Source: Candidatus Scalindua japonica (GTDB taxonomy: Bacteria; Planctomycetota; Brocadiia; Brocadiales; Scalinduaceae). From it: a stretch of 64,000 nucleotides of DNA. The notes below the pieces were generated by a model. The model did no database searches, was not told the DNA's origin, and was given only the letters and a program-made list of their open reading frames with translations. A program made the translations under genes and the position numbers. The stretch is from contig NZ_BAOS01000011.1 in NCBI RefSeq assembly GCF_002443295.1, forward strand, positions 1 through 64,000. The letters are read 5' to 3'. This document shows, piece after piece, positions 1-7,292 of this stretch (position 1 is the first letter of the stretch; each line of letters opens with the position of its first letter).

Positions 1-386
1 GCGTGTAGTCGTGGTGTCTATCATATTTTTTGGCACTGATTTTGACTGTCTCTGAGACAGTCATAATAATGTGTTAAATTTATCTGTTTGAACTCTGTAT
101 ATTTTCTACCCTTTTGCTTCTCACTATTGCTGGCAATTTTAGTGTAACACTGTGTGGCCTTTGTAAAACAGGACTTTCGCCCTATTGCAATAAATCTTTA
201 TTCGGCCTTCGCCTCTTTTTTTTTATCTCCGACCACCAGACGTATTTTGTAAAAATTAGGGTTGTAATTTGATGAATAAATATATATACTGATTATTATA
301 AATATGATAGAATTTATTCTTTTCGGCAATAGCATACACCAAATAGCCTGTATTTAAGCTATTGTAGCAGTACGGACAGTTGTCTA
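1..386. other. Intergenic left edge, no gene seen
   Basis: I see no credible coding sequence. The stretch holds a perfect 10-bp inverted repeat around base 53 and, near 170-225, a short GC-richer patch followed by a run of T. The sequence just before the transposase (240-386) is AT-rich, and I could not match it to an inverted copy downstream of that gene, so no insertion-sequence end is assigned. Confidence 0.5.
43..63. repeat. Perfect 10-bp inverted repeat
   Basis: The arms TGACTGTCTC and GAGACAGTCA are exact reverse complements separated by one T. The core GACAGT/ACTGTC pairing recurs in two hairpins near 7.1-7.25 kb. There is no adjacent T-run on either strand, so it is not a classic terminator. 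Confidence 0.7.
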
Positions 387-428
387 TTGCTATTATTTAC
401 AGTATTTATTAATCATAATTGGGCCCTA

Positions 429-2171
429 ATGAAAGAATGCCTTGACCTTGTAGAATATTTTAAAAACCCTCCTTCACAACGACAGAAACAGTACGATGCC
501 ATACGTGCTATTGTCCTTGAAAAGCAATCAGTTGAAATGGTTGCAAAAAAATATCATTACAAACGCAGCACGATCTACGCTTTGCTAAGAGATGCAAAAG
601 CGAGAAAAATAGAACTTTTTCCGGTTGTGCAAAAAGGACCACAGCACAAACGAACTCCCTCTGACGTGCAGAAAAAAATCATTGCCTATAGAAAACAAAG
701 GCTTTCAACCCCTGATATTCAATTCCGTTTAACACAAGATGGCATTGATTTGTCAGTAAGCACAGTAGAGCGTATTTTAAAACAAGCCGGCTTTGGCAAG
801 TTAAAGCGTAGAACGAACAAGGAGCTCGGAAAGACTCGTGATGGAAAGATCATAGCGGAACGCACGCAAGAGTTAAATTTTACTGAGCTTGAGAAATTCC
901 ATGTTGACTGTCCCAGTGTGGGGGTATTCTTTTTTATCCCCTATATTTTAGAATCCGGCATACTGGATTTAATAAAAGAGTGTAAACTACCCGAATCAAG
1001 CGATATTGGAGCAACTCAAGCCTGTTTATCAATGTTACTTCTCAAATTAATAGGCGGCAAACGGCTCAGCCATATTGGCTCTTATGATAAAGAACCGGGG
1101 TTAGGGGTTTTTGCCGGGTTAAACATCCTCCCGAAACCTACGTATATGTGTACCTACTCTTGTCGTTGTTCTGAACAACAGTTAATGGACTTACAACAAA
1201 AAGTCGTATCGCTTTTTCATAAAAAGTATCCTGCCTTTTATGGAAACGGGTTCATTAATCTGGATTTTCACTCAATCCCACATCATGGAGATGAATCAGA
1301 AATGGAAAAGGTTTGGTGCGGAGCGAAAGGCAAAACGATGAAAGGGGCTAATACAATTTTTGCTTCTGATGGTATTAGCAATGCCATTGTGTATACGAGG
1401 GCAGATGTATTACGCAGGGAAGAGGCCAATGAGATTAATAAATTTGTAGAGTACTGGAAAAGCATAAAAGAGAATGTTGCGGAAACACTGGTTTTCGATT
1501 GTAAATTTACAACATATAGGATACTCGATGATCTGACACAGAGGAAGGTGAAGTTTGTAACCCTGCGGAAACGTTATGCCAGATTGATAAAAGAAACCAG
1601 GGAGTTGCCCAGAGGGGTTTGGAAAAAGATTTACGTGCCTATTCCAAAGCGAAAATATAAAAGAGTATCAGTTTATGAGAGCCAGCTCAGGTTAAAGGAT
1701 TGCAAAAGCTCATTTCGTCAAATAATAGTAAAAGATCATGGCCGCAGCGAGCCTACTTTTATTGTGACAAACAATACGGAATTGCCCCTTCAAAGTATTT
1801 TGGAGGTGTATGCGAAACGTTGGAGGATAGAAAACAAGCTTGCAGAGTTAGTGGCGTTTTTCAATCTTAACGCCCTCTCTTCACCACTGATGATTCGGAT
1901 ACATTTTGATATTTTATGGTCAATGATAGCAGATACATTCTATCACAGGTTAGCAAATGATTTACGAAGATTTGAAAATAATCTTGCACCTACAATCTTT
2001 AAGAAATTTATTGATGTGCCCGGCAGGGTAGTCTATGATGGCAATAAGTTTTTGATCAAAATAAGAAAAAGAAGTCACACTCCTGTGCTGCTTGGGGTAG
2101 AAAAATTACAATCGCCTTTTCACGTGCCATGGCTTAATGGAAAAACTATAGAAATTATTTGGACTGCTTGA
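429..2171 (+). CDS. DDE transposase with N-terminal helix-turn-helix
   Basis: This is a transposase of roughly 580 residues. The N-terminal third is basic and carries a helix-turn-helix-like stretch (KKYHYKRSTIYALLRDAK) and a second DNA-binding segment resembling IS630/Mu-type leader domains. The C-terminal two thirds look like the IS4/IS1634-type DDE fold: an Asp in FINLDFHSIPHHG, an Asp in LVFDCKFT, and a Glu in YAKRWRIENK that fits the IS4-type Y-x2-R-x3-E motif. The reading frame is open further upstream to a TTG at 387, but those residues look non-genic, so the ATG at 429 is preferred. The reading frame is intact. No convincing terminal inverted repeats were found; the 10-mer GTCTATTGCT occurs at both 382 and 2281 but may be chance. 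The exact IS family is uncertain. Confidence 0.8.
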   Translation: MKECLDLVEYFKNPPSQRQKQYDAIRAIVLEKQSVEMVAKKYHYKRSTIYALLRDAKARKIELFPVVQKGPQHKRTPSDVQKKIIAYRKQRLSTPDIQFRLTQDGIDLSVSTVERILKQAGFGKLKRRTNKELGKTRDGKIIAERTQELNFTELEKFHVDCPSVGVFFFIPYILESGILDLIKECKLPESSDIGATQACLSMLLLKLIGGKRLSHIGSYDKEPGLGVFAGLNILPKPTYMCTYSCRCSEQQLMDLQQKVVSLFHKKYPAFYGNGFINLDFHSIPHHGDESEMEKVWCGAKGKTMKGANTIFASDGISNAIVYTRADVLRREEANEINKFVEYWKSIKENVAETLVFDCKFTTYRILDDLTQRKVKFVTLRKRYARLIKETRELPRGVWKKIYVPIPKRKYKRVSVYESQLRLKDCKSSFRQIIVKDHGRSEPTFIVTNNTELPLQSILEVYAKRWRIENKLAELVAFFNLNALSSPLMIRIHFDILWSMIADTFYHRLANDLRRFENNLAPTIFKKFIDVPGRVVYDGNKFLIKIRKRSHTPVLLGVEKLQSPFHVPWLNGKTIEIIWTA

Positions 2172-2760
2172 TTAGGGGAATATTGTGATTATTTCAGAGC
2201 CTGTGAAAATCGGTGTTAAAAGCTCCTAACATTTACTTTTATATTTGTTCTACAAATTAGTGAAACTATAAGTCTGCCCAGTCTATTGCTAATTAGTTTT
2301 ATACGTGTTTCTTCAAAAATACTTGATAATATATTTATTAACGAAAAGAGTAAATATTTATCATTATATTGATTACTTATAAGTTACGTATATGGCTATA
2401 TTACGCTTCAAGAACGGTTATGTGCGTGATAAGAAAGTTCATATGTTTACCTCCCTGTAAAACAAACTTTATTTAAAACAACTTATCCACCTCATCCTAT
2501 GTGGTATAGTCTTTATGCTGTATGAATTGAATGAATTTGAATAATAAACCTATATATTGTTGAAATCAAGATAAAAAGAAGTATGATATCTCAGACTAAC
2601 TGCCTAATGTCGCTTGATATGAGTAGGAAAATATAGATTTTCCATAAACGTGGATAACTCAAAAAATAGTTACTTCACCCACACCCCATCATGGTGAAGT
2701 TGATGCAACTATAACTCGTACAAATTGATACAAGATGAGCCAGTTCAAATATAATTAATT
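2172..2760. other. Intergenic, AT-rich, possible gene debris
   Basis: No full gene is visible. On the minus strand a strong ribosome binding site (AGGGAGG) precedes an ATG at 2442, but the frame closes after 13 codons at 2401. The peptide starts MNFLITHITVLEA, faintly like the first strand of PIN-domain toxins. This could be the stump of a lost gene. The right end of the upstream insertion sequence may also lie here. Confidence 0.4.
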
Positions 2761-3416
2761 TTAAGCTTCTTTTTGTAAATGCTCAATCTGTACTAAATAT
2801 TCGTAAGTAATTCTAGTGAAGTCGTTATATTCCAGTTTAGACGGTATCGGCAAACGTTTCTCCTTACAGGTTTCTTCTAGCCTCTTGATAAATTTAGAAT
2901 ATAAATCCCAAATATACAGCCCACTAGGTAAAGTATCTTTTACATAAAAAAAACCGTTGAACCAATTTCTTATTTTTATCATAGCTTCTTTTGCCTTATT
3001 TTGATGAGATTGTATATCATGATTTTCCAAATCAGAAATATATTTCTTGTATAGTGTCGGTCGAGTCTTGTTTTCCCCATTTACGATAAAACATTCTTTT
3101 TTTTCTTCCCAAATTCTTTAGCACCTAAGAAAATACCTAATTCTAAAGGCATATTGAACCTTGGGAGTGCTTTATGAGAATGTGGCCTAAATTTTGAAAT
3201 ATCATGAATGGCTAATCCACACTCACTGATAATATCATATATTTTTCTCATCCTTGTTATGCCAAAATCAGTGGATTCCAGCGTGCATCTTGGTTTAAAC
3301 CCACAGTATATTGTTGTAAATATTATTGAATGAAATATTTTTGTGAATTGACTGTCAAATGGACAATTTATGAAAACATTAAACCTGTATTCGTTACTCT
3401 GTCTAGAAGTGCTCAT
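2761..3416 (-). CDS. Putative nucleotide-binding protein, split by a -1 frame change
   Basis: Two minus-strand frames together encode one protein of about 218 residues. The N-terminal part (3416 to 3096) has the motifs VFINCPFD, FKPRCTLE and LPRFNMPLELGIFLGAKEFG. I recall these from a widespread uncharacterised family sometimes annotated as nucleotide-binding or TIR-like; the exact family name is not certain. It would end shortly after a poly-A tract at a TAA. The C-terminal part (KECFIVNGENK, YKKYISDLENHDIQSH) continues in the -1 frame from base 3096 to 2761 and looks like the natural continuation of the same family. The junction is the heptamer A AAA AAG in the correct phase, so either programmed -1 frameshifting or a homopolymer indel could explain it. 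The start ATG overlaps the stop of the upstream 62-aa gene as ATGA, indicating translational coupling. Confidence 0.65.
3096..3102 (-). other. A AAA AAG slippery heptamer
   Basis: On the minus strand an A8 tract is followed by G. In the frame of the upstream gene it reads A AAA AAG, the same phase as the dnaX frameshift site. A -1 slip places GAA TGT TTT in frame and restores the downstream reading frame. I did not identify a clear stimulatory hairpin. Confidence 0.6.
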
Positions 3417-3601
3417 TTGCCCTCGGAAGGATATTTTTTTATTAATGCATTTATTATTTTTGTACCCACTCCAGTTGGTTTGTGCTTTGGCTTTTTAATT
3501 ACCCATTTTCTAATCAATTGTTTTTTGGCATCTGATACCTCTTTTCCAACACCAGTTGATTTGAATTTGGTAGCTTTCCTATTTTTTGGTTGTTTCCTCA
3601 T
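3413..3601 (-). CDS. Small basic protein, partner of the downstream split gene
   Basis: A 62-residue, Lys-rich soluble protein with no membrane segment. It contains two related segments built on a TGVG core, KSTGVGKEVSDAKKQLIRKW and KPTGVGTKIINALIKKYP, suggesting an internal duplication of a short helix-forming unit. Its TGA stop overlaps the ATG of the next gene by the ATGA arrangement, so the two are almost certainly one translationally coupled operon. No strong ribosome binding site is visible before the chosen ATG at 3601. I do not recognise a family. The overlap and the duplicated motif are the main reasons to believe it is real. Confidence 0.5.
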   Translation of the reverse strand: MRKQPKNRKATKFKSTGVGKEVSDAKKQLIRKWVIKKPKHKPTGVGTKIINALIKKYPSEGK

Positions 3602-4177
3602 TTAAATTAAGTTGCAACTATGGTAAAATGTTGCTTTTAAGTTATAATTAACAAAGTAACAATATGCTACTTGGCGTGTTCAGCTATAGTCTAACACGTA
3701 TAATGCTACATATCAAAATACTTTTTATTGACAACCTAGCGTGTTTGTTTTGCAATCTTTGTCATTATCAATATTTCTTAAATTAATGCAAACAAATTTA
3801 GACAAATAAACATATGAGTGTTGGACATTCACTCACAGTATTTTCAGACTTACCACCTAATTACGCTTAATATTTCTATGTACTTTAGAGGAATGAAAAC
3901 AAACTTGGCTTATGCAAAATTTTCGACGTTTTTGAGATGGACTTACATTGTGCATGTGGGATTTAGATGTTTCCGTTCCACCATTATTACCACCTTCTCC
4001 ATAACATGATCAAACTTTCACATGTTACTACCTCCTTATAAATGCAACTTATGCAAAATGGTTTTCTCTTGTTATGTAATGGTAATTTTTAGGTGTCCAA
4101 AATAGTCATTATTTTCAACAATTACCAATTTATCCAACAGCACTTAAACCTTGTCAAATTAACCAGTTATTTGCAAT

Positions 4178-4249
4178 ACATGGACTTAGCAAAAACCTTA
4201 TTAGAGAGCTCATAACCCGGAAGTCGTAGGTTCTAATTCAGTTCCAGCT
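4178..4249 (+). pseudogene. Degenerate tRNA-Met(CAU)-like sequence
   Basis: The 72-nt segment has tRNA length and order. The anticodon loop reads CTCATAA, giving CAU, followed by a variable region and GTAGGTTCTAAT like a T-arm, as in many elongator tRNA-Met genes (CTCATAACC, then GTCGTAGGTTC). The outer ends ACATGGA and TCCAGCT pair at five of seven positions. The anticodon and T stems are poorly paired, so it is probably a pseudogene or a tRNA fragment left at an integration site. Confidence 0.4.
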
Positions 4250-4313
4250 ACTCTCTACTTTATTAAGCCATTAATAATAAAAGGCTGAGTAAATGTCGAA
4301 GCGAGGATTCAAA

Positions 4314-4367
4314 CCCCTTTAGGGTATAATAAAAAAGGGGCATAGCAATTTGCTCACCATACCCCTT
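4314..4367. repeat. Compound hairpin of CCCCTTT / AAAGGGG / CCCCTT
   Basis: CCCCTTT (4314-4320) can pair with AAAGGGG ending at 4340, and AAGGGG (4335-4340) can alternatively pair with CCCCTT (4362-4367), with an inner AGC/GCT pair. The two mutually exclusive stems could switch, or act as a bidirectional terminator, but T-runs are weak. Confidence 0.45.
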
Positions 4368-4445
4368 GAAATTTTGGTCACAAAATGGTCACACTTTTCA
4401 GGATTTCACTGCCTACCACTTGCCGTAAGTCCTTGTTTGATAATA

Positions 4446-4519
4446 TGGGCGATACTGGACTCGAACCAGTGACCCCTTGCTTGTCGAGCAAGTGCTCTAG
4501 CCAACTGAGCTAATCGCCC
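4446..4519 (-). tRNA. tRNA-Val (GAC)
   Basis: Read on the minus strand this folds as a full cloverleaf: acceptor GGGCGAT/ATCGCCC, D stem GCTC/GAGC, anticodon stem CTTGC/GCAAG, variable loop GGGTC, and T stem ACTGG/CCAGT with loop TTCGAGT. The anticodon is GAC at 4483-4485. The discriminator base is A and the CCA end is not encoded. The base before the anticodon (position 33) is C where U is nearly universal, an odd detail. Confidence 0.92.
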
Positions 4520-4520
4520 A

Positions 4521-4866
4521 AAATTTTCTTTCTAAATCTCCTGCCGGCAGCAGATTTTAGATTTTTTTGTGATTTTAATCTTAGCAAAGACTGAGATAGT
4601 GTCAAGCAAATTCAAAAGTGTTTAAGCTTCTGTTGTTTATATTAACACTATTGAACCGTCTGCGCTAGAAGGCGCGTCTGAGGCTGGCGAAGGGAATTGC
4701 CGGGCAGGCACAAAATAGACATCTATAATTATAATGGAAAAATATTATTATAAAGAAAATGTTTAGATTACCGATAAGTAAGATATCTGAGAAATTTGCC
4801 AAGGCAATATGGCAAGCACACATTGCTTTTTATCATTATCACCTTTAAAGAATAAGGACACAAGAA
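4521..4866. other. Intergenic, no gene
   Basis: No coding sequence is seen. A GC-richer island near 4660-4710 stands out from the AT-rich surroundings and resembles in composition the diverged repeats at 5.2 and 6.8 kb, but I could not align it convincingly to them. The promoter of the small gene at 4867 probably lies in the last 100 bases. Confidence 0.4.
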
Positions 4867-5112
4867 ATGGATATTGATCAGGAAGAGTACGTACAACTTT
4901 TTAAGTCTATTAAAAATGGGATTGAACTTCTGGAAGCAAACGATCCGGATAACGAAAACATTGATGAACTGAAACTCATACTATCTGATAATGTTTCAAA
5001 GGACGGTAAAATCTACAACAGATCTTCTTTAATGAATAAAAACTTTCATCTTTTCTACTCAAATTATAAGGATTGTATGCATAAATACGAAACAGGCCAC
5101 TTGTACAATTAG
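4867..5112 (+). CDS. Small acidic hypothetical protein
   Basis: An 81-residue soluble, acidic protein with no signal peptide or membrane segment. It starts MDIDQEEYVQLFKSIKNGIE and is predicted mostly helical. The sequence AAGGACA lies about eight bases before the ATG as a plausible ribosome binding site, which supports translation. No family is recognised and there is no same-strand neighbour close enough to form an operon. It stands between tRNA-Val and the minus-strand membrane gene pair. Amino-acid composition looks genuine rather than random, but the function is unknown. Confidence 0.55.
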   Translation: MDIDQEEYVQLFKSIKNGIELLEANDPDNENIDELKLILSDNVSKDGKIYNRSSLMNKNFHLFYSNYKDCMHKYETGHLYN

Positions 5113-5169
5113 TCTTTAAATGATGAATTTTATTACCTAACTGTCTCTAACTGCAAAACCAGCAGAGAC

Positions 5170-5276
5170 TGATCCCCGCGAAGATTGTCCTCGTGTTCAC
5201 CCGAATCAATTCTCTGGCCAGTCAAACGCACATTCAGGCAGGAACGAAAAAACGGGAAAACATGCGGGAATGACAT
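5170..5276. repeat. Diverged intergenic repeat, copy 1
   Basis: This GC-richer segment shares an ordered series of blocks with 6770-6859: CCCCG, a CACCCG block, a GGCCAGTC/TGCCAGCCTG block, an AGGCAGG/TGGCAGG block, then CGGGAAAAC and a GGGAATGACA-like end. Similarity is clear but well below identity. It lies just downstream of the 81-aa gene and is probably a non-coding dispersed repeat. Confidence 0.6.
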
Positions 5277-5380
5277 ACTTACACTGATGTAAATTGATAT
5301 GCGCTTTTATCAATCAGAATTAAACTTTGTGCTTTCAGGATTCCACATTATATGTACTCATAATAAAAACACAACCCAGA

Positions 5381-5716
5381 TTAGAACTTTGGATTTCCTT
5401 TCCGAGTAACTTGATGCTCTTTGTACTCTCTGTTTCCTCTATCGTCACTATGTCTCGGTGGATTCATTATATCAATTAAATTCGCATATTTTCCTCCTGC
5501 GACTCTTACCTTCTGCTTTAAAACTGTTTTGTCAAGCTGCAGCCTTTTTATCTCATCAACATCCAATTGTAAAGCCTGATAGTATCCATTCATATATGCT
5601 ATCACAAGTTCCTTGCGTTTAGAAGGTGATAATTGTGAGTATGTGTAGTTTATACACAAGGAAAAAAGAATTATTACCATAAAAATGATGATAATTAACT
5701 GTCTTTTTGAACGCAC
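5381..5716 (-). CDS. Single-pass membrane-anchored hypothetical protein
   Basis: A protein of 111 residues beginning VRSKRQLIIIIFMVIILFSL: a positively charged tip followed by one strongly hydrophobic segment, then an exported, charged helical region with the segment DEIKRLQLDKTVLKQKVRV. The GTG at 5716 is chosen because AAGGAG lies six bases upstream; the frame is open to a GTG at 5746. It follows the HAMP protein gene by 76 bases on the same strand, so the two are likely co-transcribed. The C-terminus is polar and probably disordered. I do not recognise a family; a periplasmic partner of the membrane protein upstream is a guess from context only. Confidence 0.6.
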   Translation of the reverse strand: MRSKRQLIIIIFMVIILFSLCINYTYSQLSPSKRKELVIAYMNGYYQALQLDVDEIKRLQLDKTVLKQKVRVAGGKYANLIDIMNPPRHSDDRGNREYKEHQVTRKGNPKF

Positions 5717-5792
5717 TTCAACTCCTTCAATTAAAATATAAAACACGGTTTGACATGTATCTGTAACCTGTCTAATGCCTAATTCATTAATA

Positions 5793-6371
5793 TTATTCTA
5801 TTTCAGTCTTAAACGAATAGGCAATTTCCTTAATGCGAGTAAAATGTAATTCTTGATATTTCTCATCATCAAGTTCCCTGCATACCGACTGAAGCTCTTG
5901 TATCTGTTTTCTCCAACTCTCTTTTACATTAATAATATCAACAAACAGTTGCTTGAATTCATCCTTGTTTCTCAGTCGACTTACCTGACTCCTCAAGTCC
6001 CCCTGTGCCATCTCATCCAGAAGCCGTCGCATGCGGTAAACTGCTCCAGCCATTCTTTGAGAAATAATTAAACTGAAGAAAAAAGTAAAAACTATTGTGA
6101 CCACCAGGCAAATCGACATTACCGGCCATAAAAGGTCTAAAAGAGAAGATGTTTTTACAACTTTGCCATCTGGAAGACTATCTAAAAAATCAAATGGAAT
6201 TGGCTGTACAGCAGAAATCTGCAAATCTCCATATTGATAATAGACAAGAACAAGAAAAGAGAGAGAACCAATAACTATGGACGCTGCCAAGATTGCAAAT
6301 TTACTTATCAAACGATATTGAAATCGACTATCTACAATATATTGCCGTCTTTTGTAACTTCCCTTACCCAT
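5793..6371 (-). CDS. HAMP-domain inner-membrane protein
   Basis: A 192-residue protein with two transmembrane helices (about 24-46 and 82-104) enclosing a short periplasmic loop, followed by a HAMP linker (RMAGAVYRMRRLLDEMAQGD) and a C-terminal coiled-coil-like helix. HAMP domains pass signals from membrane receptors to kinases, cyclases or chemotaxis modules, but no output domain follows here, so it would be a stand-alone membrane/HAMP module. AAGGA precedes the ATG. It is the first gene of a likely two-gene minus-strand operon with the single-pass protein downstream. Similar short HAMP proteins are known as uncharacterised conserved genes in several deep-branching phyla. Confidence 0.8.
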   Translation of the reverse strand: MGKGSYKRRQYIVDSRFQYRLISKFAILAASIVIGSLSFLVLVYYQYGDLQISAVQPIPFDFLDSLPDGKVVKTSSLLDLLWPVMSICLVVTIVFTFFFSLIISQRMAGAVYRMRRLLDEMAQGDLRSQVSRLRNKDEFKQLFVDIINVKESWRKQIQELQSVCRELDDEKYQELHFTRIKEIAYSFKTEIE

Positions 6372-6769
6372 TTATCCTTCCACTTTAAAGTTATTAGACC
6401 ATATAATTGTTAAACCGGAAAAAGCAACTGATATGCTCTGATGCTTGCCGATAGAAAAATTTCTTAATAAACAGAATATTACAACATGTTGCAATTATGT
6501 GTAAAATATAAGCAACTTCAGTACCGTAGTACCAGCGACTCCAACACAAAATTTTGCATACTTGTTGTATCAATCTAAGACAACTGCAGTTAGGATATTC
6601 TGAAGAACCGATATAATTTATTTTTAGTTTTATCCGTGCCATATTTTAAATCTGGTATCACAACCTAATGCGAAAAAAGTGTTTAATTATAAAACAGAAA
6701 AAATGATATCCTGAATGATTTTCTTATTAACTACCTGTATTCAGGAAGAGACACAGATATCAGATAAGC

Positions 6770-6859
6770 TCGTCCCCGTACCCACCCGGATGAATCAGTT
6801 TGCCAGCCTGACAATCATTCTGGCAGGGGCGGGAAAACGAAGAGGAATTCGGGTATGAC
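6770..6859. repeat. Diverged intergenic repeat, copy 2
   Basis: Second copy of the element at 5170-5276, sharing the blocks CACCCG, GCCAG, GGCAGG, CGGGAAAAC and a terminal TATGACA/AATGACA. The copies flank the HAMP gene pair in direct orientation about 1.6 kb apart. Confidence 0.6.
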
Positions 6860-7080
6860 AAAAGCAGTTTATGCAAAATCTTAACCTGACACTACTGAAG
6901 AATTATGAAATTCACTTTCTTGATTGGATTTTATATATAAGAAGGCAGGCTGCTTTTGTTTATGAAACAGGGGTAATGGTCCAAGTGGTAGTTATAGTAG
7001 AAGAGAAGAGTATCAATACCTGTTCTGGTACGCCTGACATGGTGAAACAGACAAACCGGAACTGATGATTCGTACTTCTG

Positions 7081-7100
7081 CCAGACAGTTAGACTGTCGG
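7081..7100. repeat. GACAGT hairpin
   Basis: GACAGT (7084-7089) and ACTGTC (7093-7098) pair around a TAG loop, with outer CC/GG pairs across a one-base bulge. It has the same six-base core as the hairpins at 43-63 and 7222-7254. Confidence 0.5.
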
Positions 7101-7221
7101 ACATACAAAATAGCAGTAGTTCCACTTGGGCCATATGGAATGAAAACTAAAGGTGTATTGTAATTGTTTCGTGATATTGCTTAAACTTCAATACATTTCA
7201 AAAAAGTAGAACTTTATCATC

Positions 7222-7254
7222 CTGCTGTTCGACAGTTCTACTGTCGAACAGCAG
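7222..7254 (-). terminator. Perfect 15-bp hairpin after pckG
   Basis: CTGCTGTTCGACAGT (7222-7236) and ACTGTCGAACAGCAG (7240-7254) are exact reverse complements with a TCT loop. It lies 39 bases beyond the pckG stop on the minus strand, as expected for a transcript end. The T-run on that strand begins only about a dozen bases after the stem, so it is not a textbook intrinsic terminator and may instead be a 3'-end stabiliser. Confidence 0.5.
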
Positions 7255-7292
7255 AGTGTTACCCACTACTAAGTCATATTATTTATATGCAG

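Larger units (their letters stand above)
3602..4445. other. Intergenic between accessory cassette and tRNA-Val
   Basis: No believable protein gene is seen. The region contains a degenerate tRNA-like sequence (4178-4249), a hairpin-rich segment near 4314-4367, and a tandem GGTCACA pair near 4376-4395. The minus strand near 4300-4317 also contains GGGGTTTGAATCCTCGC, which resembles a tRNA T-arm. Together with the transposase and cassette this looks like a worn integration hotspot beside tRNA genes. Confidence 0.45.
6372..7292. other. Intergenic with repeat copy and hairpins
   Basis: No credible gene was accepted. The region carries the second copy of the diverged repeat (6770-6859), the GACAGT hairpin at 7081-7100 and the perfect 15-bp hairpin at 7222-7254 that follows pckG on its strand. 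Short open frames at 6394-6642 (minus) and 6871-7065 (plus) have non-protein-like composition. Confidence 0.5.

Noticed and set aside
382-2290. 10-mer GTCTATTGCT on both sides of the transposase as a target-site duplication
   Set aside because: No matching inverted repeats lie just inside the two copies, and a 10-mer match across 1.9 kb of AT-rich DNA is expected by chance often enough.
3818-4009. 63-codon plus-strand frame
   Set aside because: Low-complexity, aromatic and Ser/Thr-rich translation without a ribosome binding site; overlaps the decayed accessory region.
4680-4710. Possible sigma-54 promoter (TGGC followed by TTGC near 4687)
   Set aside because: The spacing between the TGGC and TTGC elements is one base longer than the consensus, and no suitable gene start follows.
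6394-6642. 82-codon open frame on the minus strand upstream of the HAMP gene
   Set aside because: Unusually rich in Cys, Tyr and Trp with no domain, no ribosome binding site worth the name, and composition unlike neighbouring proteins.
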